This document shows, piece after piece, positions 9,585-15,189 of a DNA stretch of 50,180 nucleotides. The position numbers and the translations under genes are program-made. The stretch's first letter is position 1, and every line of letters starts with the position of its first letter. Where the stretch lies: NCBI GenBank assembly GCA_035570275.1, contig DATMNI010000214.1:1-50180 (forward strand). Reading direction: 5' to 3'. The stretch is from DATMNI01 sp035570275 (lineage in GTDB: Bacteria > Acidobacteriota > Terriglobia > Bryobacterales > Bryobacteraceae). The notes under the pieces were generated by a model. It saw only the letters and a program-made list of their open reading frames with translations, was not told where the DNA came from and did no database searches.

Positions 9585-10241
9585 TTACGCAGCCTCCGCG
9601 CGTGCCTTGGCCACAGCCGCCAGGTACTGCCGGGCACGGTCCTCGATCAGGTCGTAGCGGCCTTCCGCGATGGTCTTGGCGTCCACCAACTCGCCGCCCA
9701 CTGCCACGGCGCAGGCGCCGGCTTTCAGAAAATCGCCGGCGGTCTCCAGATTTACGCCGCCAGTGGGGATCATTTCAATCTGGGGGAATGGCCCCTTCAA
9801 CGCCTTGATATACCTGGCGCCGCCCACATTGCCGCAGGGGAACACCTTAACCACGTCGGCGCCGGCCTCCCACGCGGTCAGCACTTCGGTGGGGGTGAGC
9901 GCGCCCGGGCAAATCACTTTGGAATAGCGCTTGGCCATTTCGATGGTGGAAAGGCGCAAGGCGGGCGTGACGAAGAACTGGGCTCCGGCCAGCATGCAAA
10001 TGCGCGCGGTTTCGGGGTCGAGCACGGTGCCGGCGCCGAGCATGATGTTGTCCCCGAACCGGTCAGCTACCTTCTCCAGTGCGCTGACGGCCCCAGGCAC
10101 CGTCATGGTAATCTCGGCGGCGCGAACGCCACCTCTGTAAATGGCTTCCACTGCCAGAACCGCACTTTCCGCGCTGGCAGTGCGAATCACCGGGACGATT
10201 CCAACCCCGGTAATGAACGCCAGAATCTCTTGGGATGTCAT
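9585..10241 (-). CDS. eda: 2-dehydro-3-deoxy-phosphogluconate (KDPG) aldolase
   Basis: The 218-aa product is a class I KDPG/KHG aldolase. It carries GIVPVIRT, the RAAEITMT strand with the conserved Glu, MLGAGTVLDPE, AGAQFFVTPAL, and the Schiff-base lysine in DVVKVFPCGNVGG, followed by IPTGGVNLETAGDFLKAGA. The enzyme cleaves KDPG to pyruvate and glyceraldehyde 3-phosphate in the cytoplasm (Entner-Doudoroff or uronate breakdown). ATG at 10241 gives the usual N-terminus MTSQEILAF. Its last 64 bp are duplicated at 7715-7778. No other Entner-Doudoroff gene is next to it. Confidence 0.95.
   Translation of the reverse strand: MTSQEILAFITGVGIVPVIRTASAESAVLAVEAIYRGGVRAAEITMTVPGAVSALEKVADRFGDNIMLGAGTVLDPETARICMLAGAQFFVTPALRLSTIEMAKRYSKVICPGALTPTEVLTAWEAGADVVKVFPCGNVGGARYIKALKGPFPQIEMIPTGGVNLETAGDFLKAGACAVAVGGELVDAKTIAEGRYDLIEDRARQYLAAVAKARAEAA
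9586..9649. repeat. Direct repeat, copy 2 (inside the eda 3' end)
   Basis: This is the eda-internal partner of 7715-7778 (59 of 64 matches). The DNA between the copies holds antitoxin and toxin genes and fragments. Confidence 0.93.
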
Positions 10242-10358
10242 CAGCTTTACGCTATCACGCCGCCCGGCCACGGTGTTTGCAACTTATTGTCAAGACCAAA
10301 CGACCGCCACTTCGTCTTATATAGCAATACTTCGAACCGTCGTTCCAAGGGGCCAAGT

Positions 10359-11912
10359 TTGCCGGACGCTTGCCAACCCGCGACAGCGATTGCTCAGTTG
10401 GAGCGGATTCTGAAGAGTCCGGCCCTCGCCACATCTCCCAGTTTGTGCCGTTTTTTACGTTTCATTGTGGTAGAGACGCTGGCGGGACATAGCGGCTCCA
10501 TCAAGGAATACTCGCTCGGCGTGAATGTCTTCGGGCGCGGTGACGATTTCAATCCCAGGCTGGACCCTATCGTACGAGTCCAGGCGCGCAACCTGCGTGG
10601 CCGCATTGCCCGGTACTATTCCGGTGAGGGCGCCGCCGATCCGGTGGTGATCGACCTGCCCAAGGGCGCTTACGTTCCGGTGTTTCGGGTGGTGGAGCCA
10701 GCCGCGCCACCGGCGGTTGGGCGTGAAATGGTTGGGCGTGAAATGATGGCTGTCGCCGCGCCTTCAACTATCGCCGCGGTGGAATCGATCGGCGCACTGG
10801 CCCCGGCACTGGCTCCGGTGCGTGCTCCGAATGCAGGAAGCCGGGCTTGGCCACGGTCGGCTCTGATCGTCGCCGCGGTCTTGGTAGTGCTGCTGGCGAT
10901 TGTGGCTTTGGTATTGGCGCGCACCCGCGCCGGATACTCGGGCTTAGCGCATGTGCCCGATTCGCTGGCCCAGGACCTTTACCTTCGCGGCCGTTATTTG
11001 ATGGACAGGCAGACGGAGGGCGCTTTGCACGAGAGCGCCGTCAATTTTCAGCAGGCGGTAGCGCGCGATCCGGGATTTGCGGCCGCGTATGCGGGACTGG
11101 CCGATGCCTACAACCTGCTTTCGCAGTTCGGATACATGCCGCCGCGCGAGGGCATGGAGAAGGCCCGGGCCTCTGCTGCGCAAGCACTGGCGATTGATCC
11201 GCGACTGGCCGAAGGCCATGTTTCATTAGCGGCGGTTGTGGAAGCATACGACTGGGACTGGGCGGGCGCCGAGCGCGAATACCGAAGGGCGCTGGAACTG
11301 AACCCCGGGTTGGCTGGAGCGCACCTGTGGTACGGAATGTTTCTGCGGGACCAGGGCCGGTTGCAGGAAGCAATGCCGGAGTTGCGCCGGGCCGCGCAGT
11401 TGGAGCCGTTTTCGGCGCTCACCTCCGTAAACCTGGGGTTTGGCCTGCTGGCCGAGGGAAACTACGGCGCCGCGGTGGAGCAAGCGCGGCGCGCGGTGGA
11501 ACTGGCGCCGGGGCTGGTCACGGCGCAGGTGATGCTTGCGCGGGCCTACCGGGCCGCTTCCAATACCGCCGAATCGGACGCCGTGCTGGCGCGCGCGCTG
11601 CAATCGGCCGGAGGGAACCCGCACGCTTTGTCGACACTGGCGTGCGAACTGGTGCGGCGCGGTAGAAGGGACGAGAGCGAGCGCCTACGGGACGAACTCG
11701 ACCGCTTAACGAAGACGCGCTACGTTTCGCCGTTCGATCTGGGCAGGGTATCGCTGTTGCTGGGCGACGAGGAGCGCGCGCTCAGCCTCTTCGAAGAGGC
11801 GTACCGGCAGCGTTCCACCGGTTTGATCTTTTTGCGCGATGCCAAGTTTGCCGGCATGCGCGATGCGCCCAGGTTCCAATCGCTGGTAGACAAACTGCAC
11901 TTCAAGGGATAA
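10359..11912 (+). CDS. Winged-helix/TPR membrane protein (regulator-like)
   Basis: The product (about 517 aa) has an N-terminal domain common in Acidobacteria: QLERILKSPAL, RFLRFIVVETLAG, IKEYSLGVNVFGR, DPIVRVQARNLRGRI and IDLPKGAYVPVF. One membrane helix follows (SALIVAAVLVVLLAIVALVL, about residues 167-188), then a TPR array with units such as DPGFAAAYAGLADAYNLLSQ and NPGLAGAHLWYGMFLRDQGR. It likely sits in the inner membrane with a cytoplasmic DNA- or protein-binding end. Start TTG at 10359 is chosen for the AAGGGG just upstream; the frame stays open to 10230. Target unknown. Confidence 0.82.
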   Translation: MPDACQPATAIAQLERILKSPALATSPSLCRFLRFIVVETLAGHSGSIKEYSLGVNVFGRGDDFNPRLDPIVRVQARNLRGRIARYYSGEGAADPVVIDLPKGAYVPVFRVVEPAAPPAVGREMVGREMMAVAAPSTIAAVESIGALAPALAPVRAPNAGSRAWPRSALIVAAVLVVLLAIVALVLARTRAGYSGLAHVPDSLAQDLYLRGRYLMDRQTEGALHESAVNFQQAVARDPGFAAAYAGLADAYNLLSQFGYMPPREGMEKARASAAQALAIDPRLAEGHVSLAAVVEAYDWDWAGAEREYRRALELNPGLAGAHLWYGMFLRDQGRLQEAMPELRRAAQLEPFSALTSVNLGFGLLAEGNYGAAVEQARRAVELAPGLVTAQVMLARAYRAASNTAESDAVLARALQSAGGNPHALSTLACELVRRGRRDESERLRDELDRLTKTRYVSPFDLGRVSLLLGDEERALSLFEEAYRQRSTGLIFLRDAKFAGMRDAPRFQSLVDKLHFKG

Positions 11913-11921
11913 GGCGGGCAC

Positions 11922-11975
11922 GTGGGGCAGGATGGCATGCCTGCATCCTGCGGCGGATTGGCCATCCGCCTGCCC
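11922..11975. repeat. Dispersed palindromic repeat, family A
   Basis: GTGGGGCAGGATG, a short loop, CATCCTGCGGCGGATTGGCC and CATCCGCCTGCCCC form the same double-palindrome design as at 9523, ten bases after the TPR gene stop. Confidence 0.85.
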
Positions 11976-12035
11976 CGGAGCTGTAAAGTGCACCTTAGCT
12001 TAGGCCAGGGCTGGAAACGCTCGCTGCCGCATCGC

Positions 12036-12093
12036 GCAGGCGGATTAACAATCCGCCGGACCCAGAGGGTGCCCCTAACAACCTGCCCCACAA
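12036..12093. repeat. Dispersed palindromic repeat, family A (split copy)
   Basis: The GCAGGCGGATTAACAATCCG palindrome and the CAACCTGCCCCAC arm are separated by about 20 unrelated bases. It lies just upstream of the glycosyltransferase start. Confidence 0.75.
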
Positions 12094-12115
12094 CGCGGCG
12101 CGTTATTCTATTCTC

Positions 12116-12961
12116 TTGACCCCTCGACCGAATTCTGAACTGGATAAGCAGCCGCCGCGCGTTTCGGTGGTGGTGGTGTCGCATAATCGGGTGGATGGGC
12201 TGCGCCGGTGCCTGGAATCCATCGCGAAATCCGAGGGCCGGGACAGGCTTCAGGTGATCGTGGTGGACAACGGGTCGGCGGATGGCAGCGCTCAACTGGA
12301 CGATGAGTTTCCGGATGTGCAGTGGATCCGGCTGCCGAAGAATTTCGGGCTGACCAAAGCCTGGAACCTGGGCTGGCGTGCCGCCGACGCCGAATACGTT
12401 TTCTTCCTGCACGACGATACCGAGGTGGAACCTGGGACCGTGCTCCGCCTGGCGGAAGCGCTGGATGCCAACCAGGACGCCGCGGCTGTGTGCCCGCTTC
12501 TGGTGGATACCGAAGGGCGGCCCGCGCCGCAGCTAGGAACCTTGCCGCCCACCGGCGGATGGAGTTCCGCGCCGGTTTCGGACGAACCTTGTGCGGTGGA
12601 GTATCCCCGAGGCGCCGCGCTGATGGTGCGGGTATTTCTGATCAAGGCGATCCGTCAAATCGACGAACGCTATGGCCAATGCGGCGGCGATGCCGATCTG
12701 GCGGCGCAAATCCGGAGAGCGGGCAAGAAGATTCTGCTGCTGCCCGCGCAGCATGCTCGCCATCAGGGCCGGCTGGAATCCTCGGGGCTTCTGCAGGCGG
12801 ACTTTCAGAACAGCCGCGCGGTTTTCCTGGGCAAGTATCAGGGCTTCGCGGCAGGTTTGCAAGCGCGCATCGGGGCTGCGTTCGGCGCGCTGCTCGGGTT
12901 TCGTCTGGGCGAACTGAAGTACCTACTGGCGGGACAGAAGATCGACGGCACGCAGGAGTGA
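12116..12961 (+). CDS. Family 2 glycosyltransferase
   Basis: The 281-aa product is a GT-A fold glycosyltransferase: VSVVVVSHNRVDGLRRCLES, VIVVDNGSADGSAQ, WIRLPKNFGLTKAWNLGW, and the metal-binding FFLHDDTEVEPGT in place of DXD, then a PRGAALMVR acceptor segment. It would transfer a sugar to a polysaccharide, lipid or protein at the membrane. Start is TTG at 12116 with no obvious ribosome binding site, so the true start could be slightly later. It stands alone between a repeat and the tRNA array; substrate unknown. Confidence 0.85.
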   Translation: MTPRPNSELDKQPPRVSVVVVSHNRVDGLRRCLESIAKSEGRDRLQVIVVDNGSADGSAQLDDEFPDVQWIRLPKNFGLTKAWNLGWRAADAEYVFFLHDDTEVEPGTVLRLAEALDANQDAAAVCPLLVDTEGRPAPQLGTLPPTGGWSSAPVSDEPCAVEYPRGAALMVRVFLIKAIRQIDERYGQCGGDADLAAQIRRAGKKILLLPAQHARHQGRLESSGLLQADFQNSRAVFLGKYQGFAAGLQARIGAAFGALLGFRLGELKYLLAGQKIDGTQE

Positions 12962-12985
12962 CGTTGGCGCCGTGGGCGAATCATC

Positions 12986-13013
12986 GGGAGTTCGATTCTT
13001 CTTCGGCCCTCCA
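12986..13013 (+). pseudogene. 3' fragment of a tRNA gene
   Basis: A T-arm (GGGAG, loop TTCGATT, CTTCT) is followed by TCGGCCC, a T at position 73, and encoded CCA, exactly the 3' quarter of a tRNA. No matching 5' acceptor strand is found upstream. Confidence 0.6.
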
Positions 13014-13022
13014 ACGACTTAT

Positions 13023-13074
13023 GGAAGCGCACACCGATTGGTGATGGGAACTGTCTCGAAAACAGTTGGTCCCC
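13023..13074 (+). pseudogene. tRNA-like fragment with a Ser(CGA) anticodon arm
   Basis: A six-base-pair stem AACTGT/ACAGTT closes a seven-base loop CTCGAAA, that is T33, anticodon CGA (Ser) and A37. Upstream bases give only a poor D-arm and no T-arm or acceptor end follows. It looks like a truncated Ser tRNA, the only trace of a class II tRNA in the array. Confidence 0.5.
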
Positions 13075-13085
13075 GAAAATAGTAG

Positions 13086-13115
13086 TTGACTTAGGTCACT
13101 CGTTACTCTTATACT
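13086..13115 (+). promoter_or_regulatory. Sigma-70-type promoter of the tRNA array leader
   Basis: TTGACT (13086-13091) and TATACT (13110-13115) are separated by 18 bp, close to the housekeeping consensus. Transcription would begin near 13122. It is the best promoter match upstream of the array, about 150 bp before the first complete tRNA. Confidence 0.7.
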
Positions 13116-13121
13116 TAACCT

Positions 13122-13263
13122 CGTGATACAAAAATTCCATTTCGGCGCCGAACCAATCATGACCCAGAGGACCGTCAATACAGACGCGCGCCCGGGGACC
13201 TGACCTGACTTGGAATAACTCGATTTCAAGAAGGCCCGGTCCATACGGATCGGGCCTTTTGCT
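13122..13263 (+). ncRNA. Possible leader or small RNA ahead of the tRNA array
   Basis: The stretch lies between a strong promoter (13086-13115) and an intrinsic terminator (13230-13267), so a transcript of about 140 nt is predicted unless the terminator is bypassed. It contains a 14-codon frame from ATG at about 13159 (MTQRTVNTDARPGT). It could be a stand-alone small RNA or an attenuator controlling read-through into the tRNAs. No known RNA family was recognised. Confidence 0.4.
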
Positions 13264-13267
13264 TTTT
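13230..13267 (+). terminator. Intrinsic terminator or attenuator before the tRNA array
   Basis: AAGGCCCG and CGGGCCTT form an eight-base-pair stem with a short loop (extra GTCC/GGAT pairing inside), followed by TTTTGCTTTTT. It sits between the promoter and the first complete tRNA. Confidence 0.75.
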
Positions 13268-13268
13268 A

Positions 13269-13345
13269 CGGGGACTTGGGAAACGGCTTAACCCACTCGC
13301 CCTGGGAGCGAGAGATTCTCAGTTCAAATCTGAGGTCCCCGACCA
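13269..13345 (+). tRNA. tRNA-Pro(TGG), C33 variant
   Basis: Acceptor CGGGGAC/GTCCCCG gives the C1-G72 pair typical of bacterial Pro tRNAs, with A73 and encoded CCA. Anticodon stem CTCGC/GCGAG, loop CCTGGGA (anticodon TGG at 13303-13305). Position 33 is C instead of the near-universal T. T-arm CTCAG/CTGAG is perfect. Confidence 0.88.
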
Positions 13346-13370
13346 TGTTCTTAGTTCTTTGACAATTTTT

Positions 13371-13445
13371 GCGGGTTTCGTCCAGTGGCCAGGACGGCAG
13401 ACTGCCAGTCTGTCTACATCGGTTCGAGTCCGATAACCCGCTCCA
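13371..13445 (+). tRNA. tRNA-Gly(GCC)
   Basis: Acceptor GCGGGTT/AACCCGC, D-stem GTCC/GGAC, anticodon loop CTGCCAG with T33, T-arm ATCGG/CCGAT, discriminator T73 as expected for bacterial Gly, encoded CCA. A fully regular cloverleaf. Confidence 0.93.
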
Positions 13446-13449
13446 AGCT

Positions 13450-13522
13450 GCCGGAAATGCGGGTTCGAGCCCCACTCTTCCCTTCGGGGAAGATCGTCTA
13501 ATGGCAAGACGCCGGCGCTCCA
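13450..13522 (+). other. tRNA halves in circularly permuted order, joined by UUCG
   Basis: The 3' half comes first: GCCGG (positions 39-43), AAAT, a T-arm GCGGG-TTCGAGC-CCCAC with one mismatch, and TCTTCCC (66-72). A TTCG tetraloop follows, then the 5' half: GGGAAGA (1-7), TC, D-arm GTCT/AGAC with a GG-containing loop, G26, CCGGC (27-31). The acceptor strands pair 7/7 and CCGGC/GCCGG pair 5/5, each at its correct cloverleaf position. The bases after position 31 read GCTCCA, giving TCC (Gly, with C33) or CCA (Trp) depending on phase. No CCA follows position 72. A tandem-duplication relic is the alternative. Confidence 0.5.
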
Positions 13523-13524
13523 TG

Positions 13525-13572
13525 GATAGCGCGCGGGATAGCGCGCGGGATAGGGCCCGGGATAGTGCGCGC
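13525..13572 (+). repeat. 12-bp tandem repeat (4 copies) inside the tRNA array
   Basis: Two exact copies of GATAGCGCGCGG are followed by two diverged ones (GATAGGGCCCGG, GATAGTGCGCGC). The block starts just after the 5' half of the permuted tRNA-like locus, where an anticodon loop would close. Confidence 0.9.
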
Positions 13573-13595
13573 AAGACCTGTCCGTGGGTGCAAAT

Positions 13596-13671
13596 GCCGA
13601 AGTAGCTTAAGAGGAAAAGCACCGCACTTGTAATGCGGAGCATGGGATTTCGAGTATCTCCTTCGGCCCCA
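13596..13671 (+). tRNA. tRNA-Thr(TGT)
   Basis: Acceptor GCCGAAG/CTTCGGC, D-stem GCTT/AAGC, anticodon stem CCGCA/TGCGG with loop CTTGTAA (T33), T-arm GGGAT/ATCTC with one G-T pair, then C at position 73 and CCA. C73 is unusual for Thr. Confidence 0.88.
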
Positions 13672-13678
13672 AGTTTGT

Positions 13679-13764
13679 TCTGGTGAGATGTTGACGGCAG
13701 CATAGGCACTCGTAACGCCGCTGAGTGGGTCGCGCGGGCGCGCTGGATCCCATCGCCAGATCCA
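13679..13764 (+). tRNA. tRNA-Thr(CGT) with a 12-nt T-loop insertion
   Basis: Acceptor TCTGGTG pairs with CGCCAGA (one G-T), D-stem ATG/CAT with GG in the loop, loop CTCGTAA (anticodon CGT, 13711-13713) on a shortened stem, T-stem GTGGG/CCCAT, T73 and encoded CCA. The T-loop is 19 nt (13730-13748) instead of 7, with a GC-palindromic insert. It may be a decaying gene or need an unusual processing step. Confidence 0.7.
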
Positions 13765-13765
13765 T

Positions 13766-13840
13766 GCCCCGAAGGTGTTGATGGCGACATGTATCCTCGG
13801 TAAGGATAAGATGACCGTTCGATTCGGTCTCGGGGCTCCA
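13766..13840 (+). tRNA. tRNA-Thr(GGT), C33 variant
   Basis: Acceptor GCCCCGA/TCGGGGC, D-stem GTGT/ACAT, anticodon stem TATCC/GGATA with loop TCGGTAA, T-arm GACCG/CGGTC, T73, CCA. Position 33 (13798) is C. With the two preceding genes it completes a Thr set TGT, CGT, GGT. Confidence 0.88.
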
Positions 13841-13844
13841 CCTT

Positions 13845-13919
13845 CCCCTCCAGGCTCTCCGGTTGGGCGTTCGTCTGATACGCGAACGGTACCTGGTTCG
13901 ATTCCAGGGGAGGGGACCA
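13845..13919 (+). tRNA. tRNA-Ile(GAT)
   Basis: Acceptor CCCCTCC/GGAGGGG, D-stem GCTC/GGGC, anticodon stem TTCGT/GCGAA with loop CTGATAC (T33), T-arm CCTGG/CCAGG, A73 and CCA. The C1-G72 start is uncommon for Ile. Confidence 0.88.
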
Positions 13920-13930
13920 AGTTAAGCTAT

Positions 13931-14009
13931 TGCGGGCAAGTTGAGCTGGTGCATTCACAGAGGTCTCATAAGCCTCGCTAGCAGAGTTCGATTCTCTGGC
14001 CCGCAACCA
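13931..14009 (+). tRNA. tRNA with CAT anticodon (Met, or Ile2)
   Basis: Acceptor TGCGGGC/GCCCGCA, anticodon stem GAGGT/GCCTC with loop CTCATAA, T-arm CAGAG/CTCTG, A73, CCA. The D-arm is irregular and pairs well only with a bulged T. It lacks the unpaired position 1 and three G-C pairs of an initiator tRNA, so elongator Met is likeliest; Ile2 with lysidine cannot be excluded. Confidence 0.82.
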
Positions 14010-14035
14010 TTGTTTGATGTGACTAAGCATGAGTG

Positions 14036-14205
14036 ACTAAGTACACCGTTTCACAAATACAGTCGTGTATTTCGACGAAGCCGCTCCCTAACGGTCGCGG
14101 CTCTGATCGGAGCCGCGCGCTGATCGGAGCCGCGCGCTGATCGGAGCCGCGCGCGTTAGCAAGCGGTTTCCCGATATGTCGGCGTACTTCTGAAATTAAC
14201 CAAGT
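14036..14205. repeat. Palindromic element, family C, with internal triplication
   Basis: The element runs from CTAAGTACACCGTTTCA to ACTTCTGAAATTAACC, contains the core GCTCCCTAACGGTCGCGGCT, and has three tandem copies of TGATCGGAGCCGCGCGC. The same core occurs at 16205, 28369 and 47780. It separates the Met and Ala tRNA genes. Confidence 0.85.
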
Positions 14206-14218
14206 GTTGATTTGCCAT

Positions 14219-14293
14219 GGGTGACTAGTGATAACAGGAGCACGGATGGCCTGCAACCATCCAGTCGGGGTGCAACTCCCCGGTCATCCACCA
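14219..14293 (+). tRNA. tRNA-Ala(TGC), C33 variant
   Basis: Acceptor GGGTGAC/GTCATCC includes a G3-T70 wobble, the hallmark identity element of Ala tRNAs, with A73 and CCA. Anticodon stem GATGG/CCATC, loop CCTGCAA (C33). The T-loop is TGCAACT, with G in place of T55. The identity element makes the unusual loop phase secure. Confidence 0.86.
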
Positions 14294-14299
14294 AGTTTC

Positions 14300-14375
14300 G
14301 TAGCGGAGGCCGTTGTGGTCAAGGCGCCAGTCCGAAAAGCTGGACAAGCCAGTTCGATTCTGGCCCGCTGCACCA
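14300..14375 (+). tRNA. tRNA-Phe(GAA), C33 variant
   Basis: Acceptor GTAGCGG/CCGCTGC, D-stem GCC/GGC, anticodon stem CCAGT/GCTGG with loop CCGAAAA (C33, anticodon at 14334-14336), T-arm GCCAG/CTGGC, A73, CCA. Confidence 0.87.
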
Positions 14376-14431
14376 AGTTGATGGCGGCACTCTCGGGTCG
14401 AACATATAAGACTCGCCGCGCGTCAGTGATT
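14376..14431 (+). other. Unassigned tRNA-like remnant between Phe and His
   Basis: The 56-nt spacer begins AGTTGATGGCGGC, resembling the D-arm region of the neighbouring Thr(GGT) gene, and contains GCGGC/GCCGC and CGGGT/ACTCG stems but no complete cloverleaf. It is probably a collapsed tRNA gene. Confidence 0.35.
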
Positions 14432-14505
14432 GTGGCCATAGATCAGTGGTAGATCGGGAGGTTGTGAACCTCTCCACCGGCGTTCGATTCGCCGTGGCCA
14501 CCCCA
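14432..14505 (+). tRNA. tRNA-His(GTG)
   Basis: Acceptor GTGGCCA/TGGCCAC, D-stem GATC/GATC, anticodon stem GGAGG/CCTCT with loop TTGTGAA (T33), T-arm CGGCG/CGCCG, C73 as in bacterial His, CCA. The base before position 1 is T, so the usual encoded G-1 is missing. Confidence 0.92.
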
Positions 14506-14508
14506 AAT

Positions 14509-14582
14509 TGGGGGTTCGGTTAGTGGCAGGCCGCGGTCCTTTGAAGTCCGCTGCGGGCGTTCGATTCGCTCACCCCCAGCCA
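14509..14582 (+). tRNA. tRNA-Gln(TTG)
   Basis: Acceptor TGGGGGT/ACCCCCA with T1-A72 and G73, both typical of Gln, plus CCA. Anticodon stem CGGTC/GTCCG has one T-T mismatch; loop CTTTGAA (T33). T-arm GGGCG/CGCTC. Confidence 0.92.
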
Positions 14583-14583
14583 C

Positions 14584-14658
14584 AGGCCGGTAGTTCAGTG
14601 GCAGAACGCTTTCCTCTGGAGGAAGATGTCGGTGGTTCAAGTCCATCCCGGCCTGCCA
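14584..14658 (+). tRNA. tRNA-Gln(CTG)
   Basis: Acceptor AGGCCGG/CCGGCCT, D-stem GTTC/GAAC, anticodon stem CTTTC/GGAAG with loop CTCTGGA (T33), T-arm GGTGG/CCATC, G73, CCA. It starts two bases after the previous tRNA's CCA. Confidence 0.9.
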
Positions 14659-14672
14659 AGTCAAGTTTTCAT

Positions 14673-14747
14673 GCCCCCTTCGTCCAATGGAAAGGGCACA
14701 AGGCTACGGACCTTGAGATAGGCGTTCGAATCGTCTAGGGGGTACCA
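14673..14747 (+). tRNA. tRNA-Arg(ACG)
   Basis: Acceptor GCCCCCT/AGGGGGT with a G1-T72 wobble, D-stem GTCC/GGGC, anticodon stem CAAGG/CCTTG with loop CTACGGA (T33), T-arm AGGCG/CGTCT, A73, CCA. A34 would need conversion to inosine to read CGC. Confidence 0.9.
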
Positions 14748-14750
14748 ATT

Positions 14751-14826
14751 CGGCCCGTCGTCCAACGGGAGAGGGCACGGGCCTCCGGAGCCCGGGATCG
14801 CAGTTCAAATCTGCGCGGGCCGACCA
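14751..14826 (+). tRNA. tRNA-Arg(CCG)
   Basis: Acceptor CGGCCCG/CGGGCCG, D-stem GTCC/GGGC, anticodon stem CGGGC/GCCCG with loop CTCCGGA (T33), T-arm CGCAG/CTGCG, A73, CCA. Regular cloverleaf. Confidence 0.91.
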
Positions 14827-14914
14827 AAAGTTTGTGGGTGCGATGGGACCGAAAGGCCACGACTGATCGGGCGGGCGGCGCGGATTGACCTGCCCCCCGG
14901 ACACCCAAGGATGC
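14827..14914 (+). other. Unassigned spacer with possible tRNA remnant and repeat
   Basis: An 88-nt gap has TGGGTG near its start and CACCCA near its end, which would pair like acceptor strands, but the interior holds a GGCGCGGATTGACCTGCC block related to the family A repeat. It may be a tRNA gene disrupted by that repeat. Confidence 0.3.
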
Positions 14915-14989
14915 GCGGTGGAGACCGACTGGTGAGGTACTCCGCTGTCTACGGAGCATAGGCGGGTTCGATTCCCGTCCGCCGCGCCA
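14915..14989 (+). tRNA. tRNA-Asp(GTC)
   Basis: Acceptor GCGGTGG/CCGCCGC, D-stem ACC/GGT, anticodon stem CTCCG/CGGAG with loop CTGTCTA (T33), T-arm GCGGG/CCCGT, G73 as in Asp, CCA. Position 37 is T instead of a purine. Confidence 0.9.
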
Positions 14990-15001
14990 AAAAGTTTCTG
15001 T

Positions 15002-15077
15002 GTCGTAGAGCGCGACCGGTCGAGCGCCCTGACCCTCAATCAGGTGACAGTGGGTTCAATTCCCATCTACGACACCA
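15002..15077 (+). tRNA. tRNA-Glu(CTC), C33 variant
   Basis: Acceptor GTCGTAG/CTACGAC, D-stem CGC/GCG, anticodon stem CCTGA/TCAGG with loop CCCTCAA (C33, anticodon 15035-15037), T-arm GTGGG/CCCAT, A73, CCA. Confidence 0.87.
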
Positions 15078-15078
15078 T

Positions 15079-15154
15079 CCCGCAGAGCACGAGTGGTCGA
15101 GTGCCCGGTCCTTCAAATCGGTGAGAGTGGGATCGTTACCCACCTGCGGGACCA
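15079..15154 (+). tRNA. tRNA-Glu(TTC), C33 variant
   Basis: Acceptor CCCGCAG/CTGCGGG, D-stem CAC/GTG, anticodon stem CCGGT/ATCGG with loop CCTTCAA (C33), T-stem GTGGG/CCCAC around an aberrant T-loop ATCGTTA lacking T54, A73, CCA. It starts two bases after the preceding CCA. Confidence 0.84.
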
Positions 15155-15189
15155 AAGTTTCGGGCTGCAAGCTGGGCCCAGCAAGTTGT

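Noticed and set aside
7779..9649. The eda-flanked TA block as a single integrated cassette
   Set aside because: The repeated gene order on both sides fits a tandem duplication better than one insertion.
13442..13526. A canonical bulge-helix-bulge splice site at the permuted tRNA-like locus
   Set aside because: The pairings found (TCCA/TGGA and AGC/GCT) give 1-nt and 3-nt bulges with a 3-bp helix, not the 3-4-3 motif, and bacteria normally lack the endonuclease.
13525..13572. Short tandem repeat considered as a CRISPR array
   Set aside because: Units are 12 bp with no spacers; no cas genes nearby.
13266..14030. A 254-aa minus-strand open frame across the first tRNAs
   Set aside because: It is antisense to several well-formed tRNA genes and its repeated RALS stretch is just the 12-bp tandem repeat; no domain or ribosome binding site.
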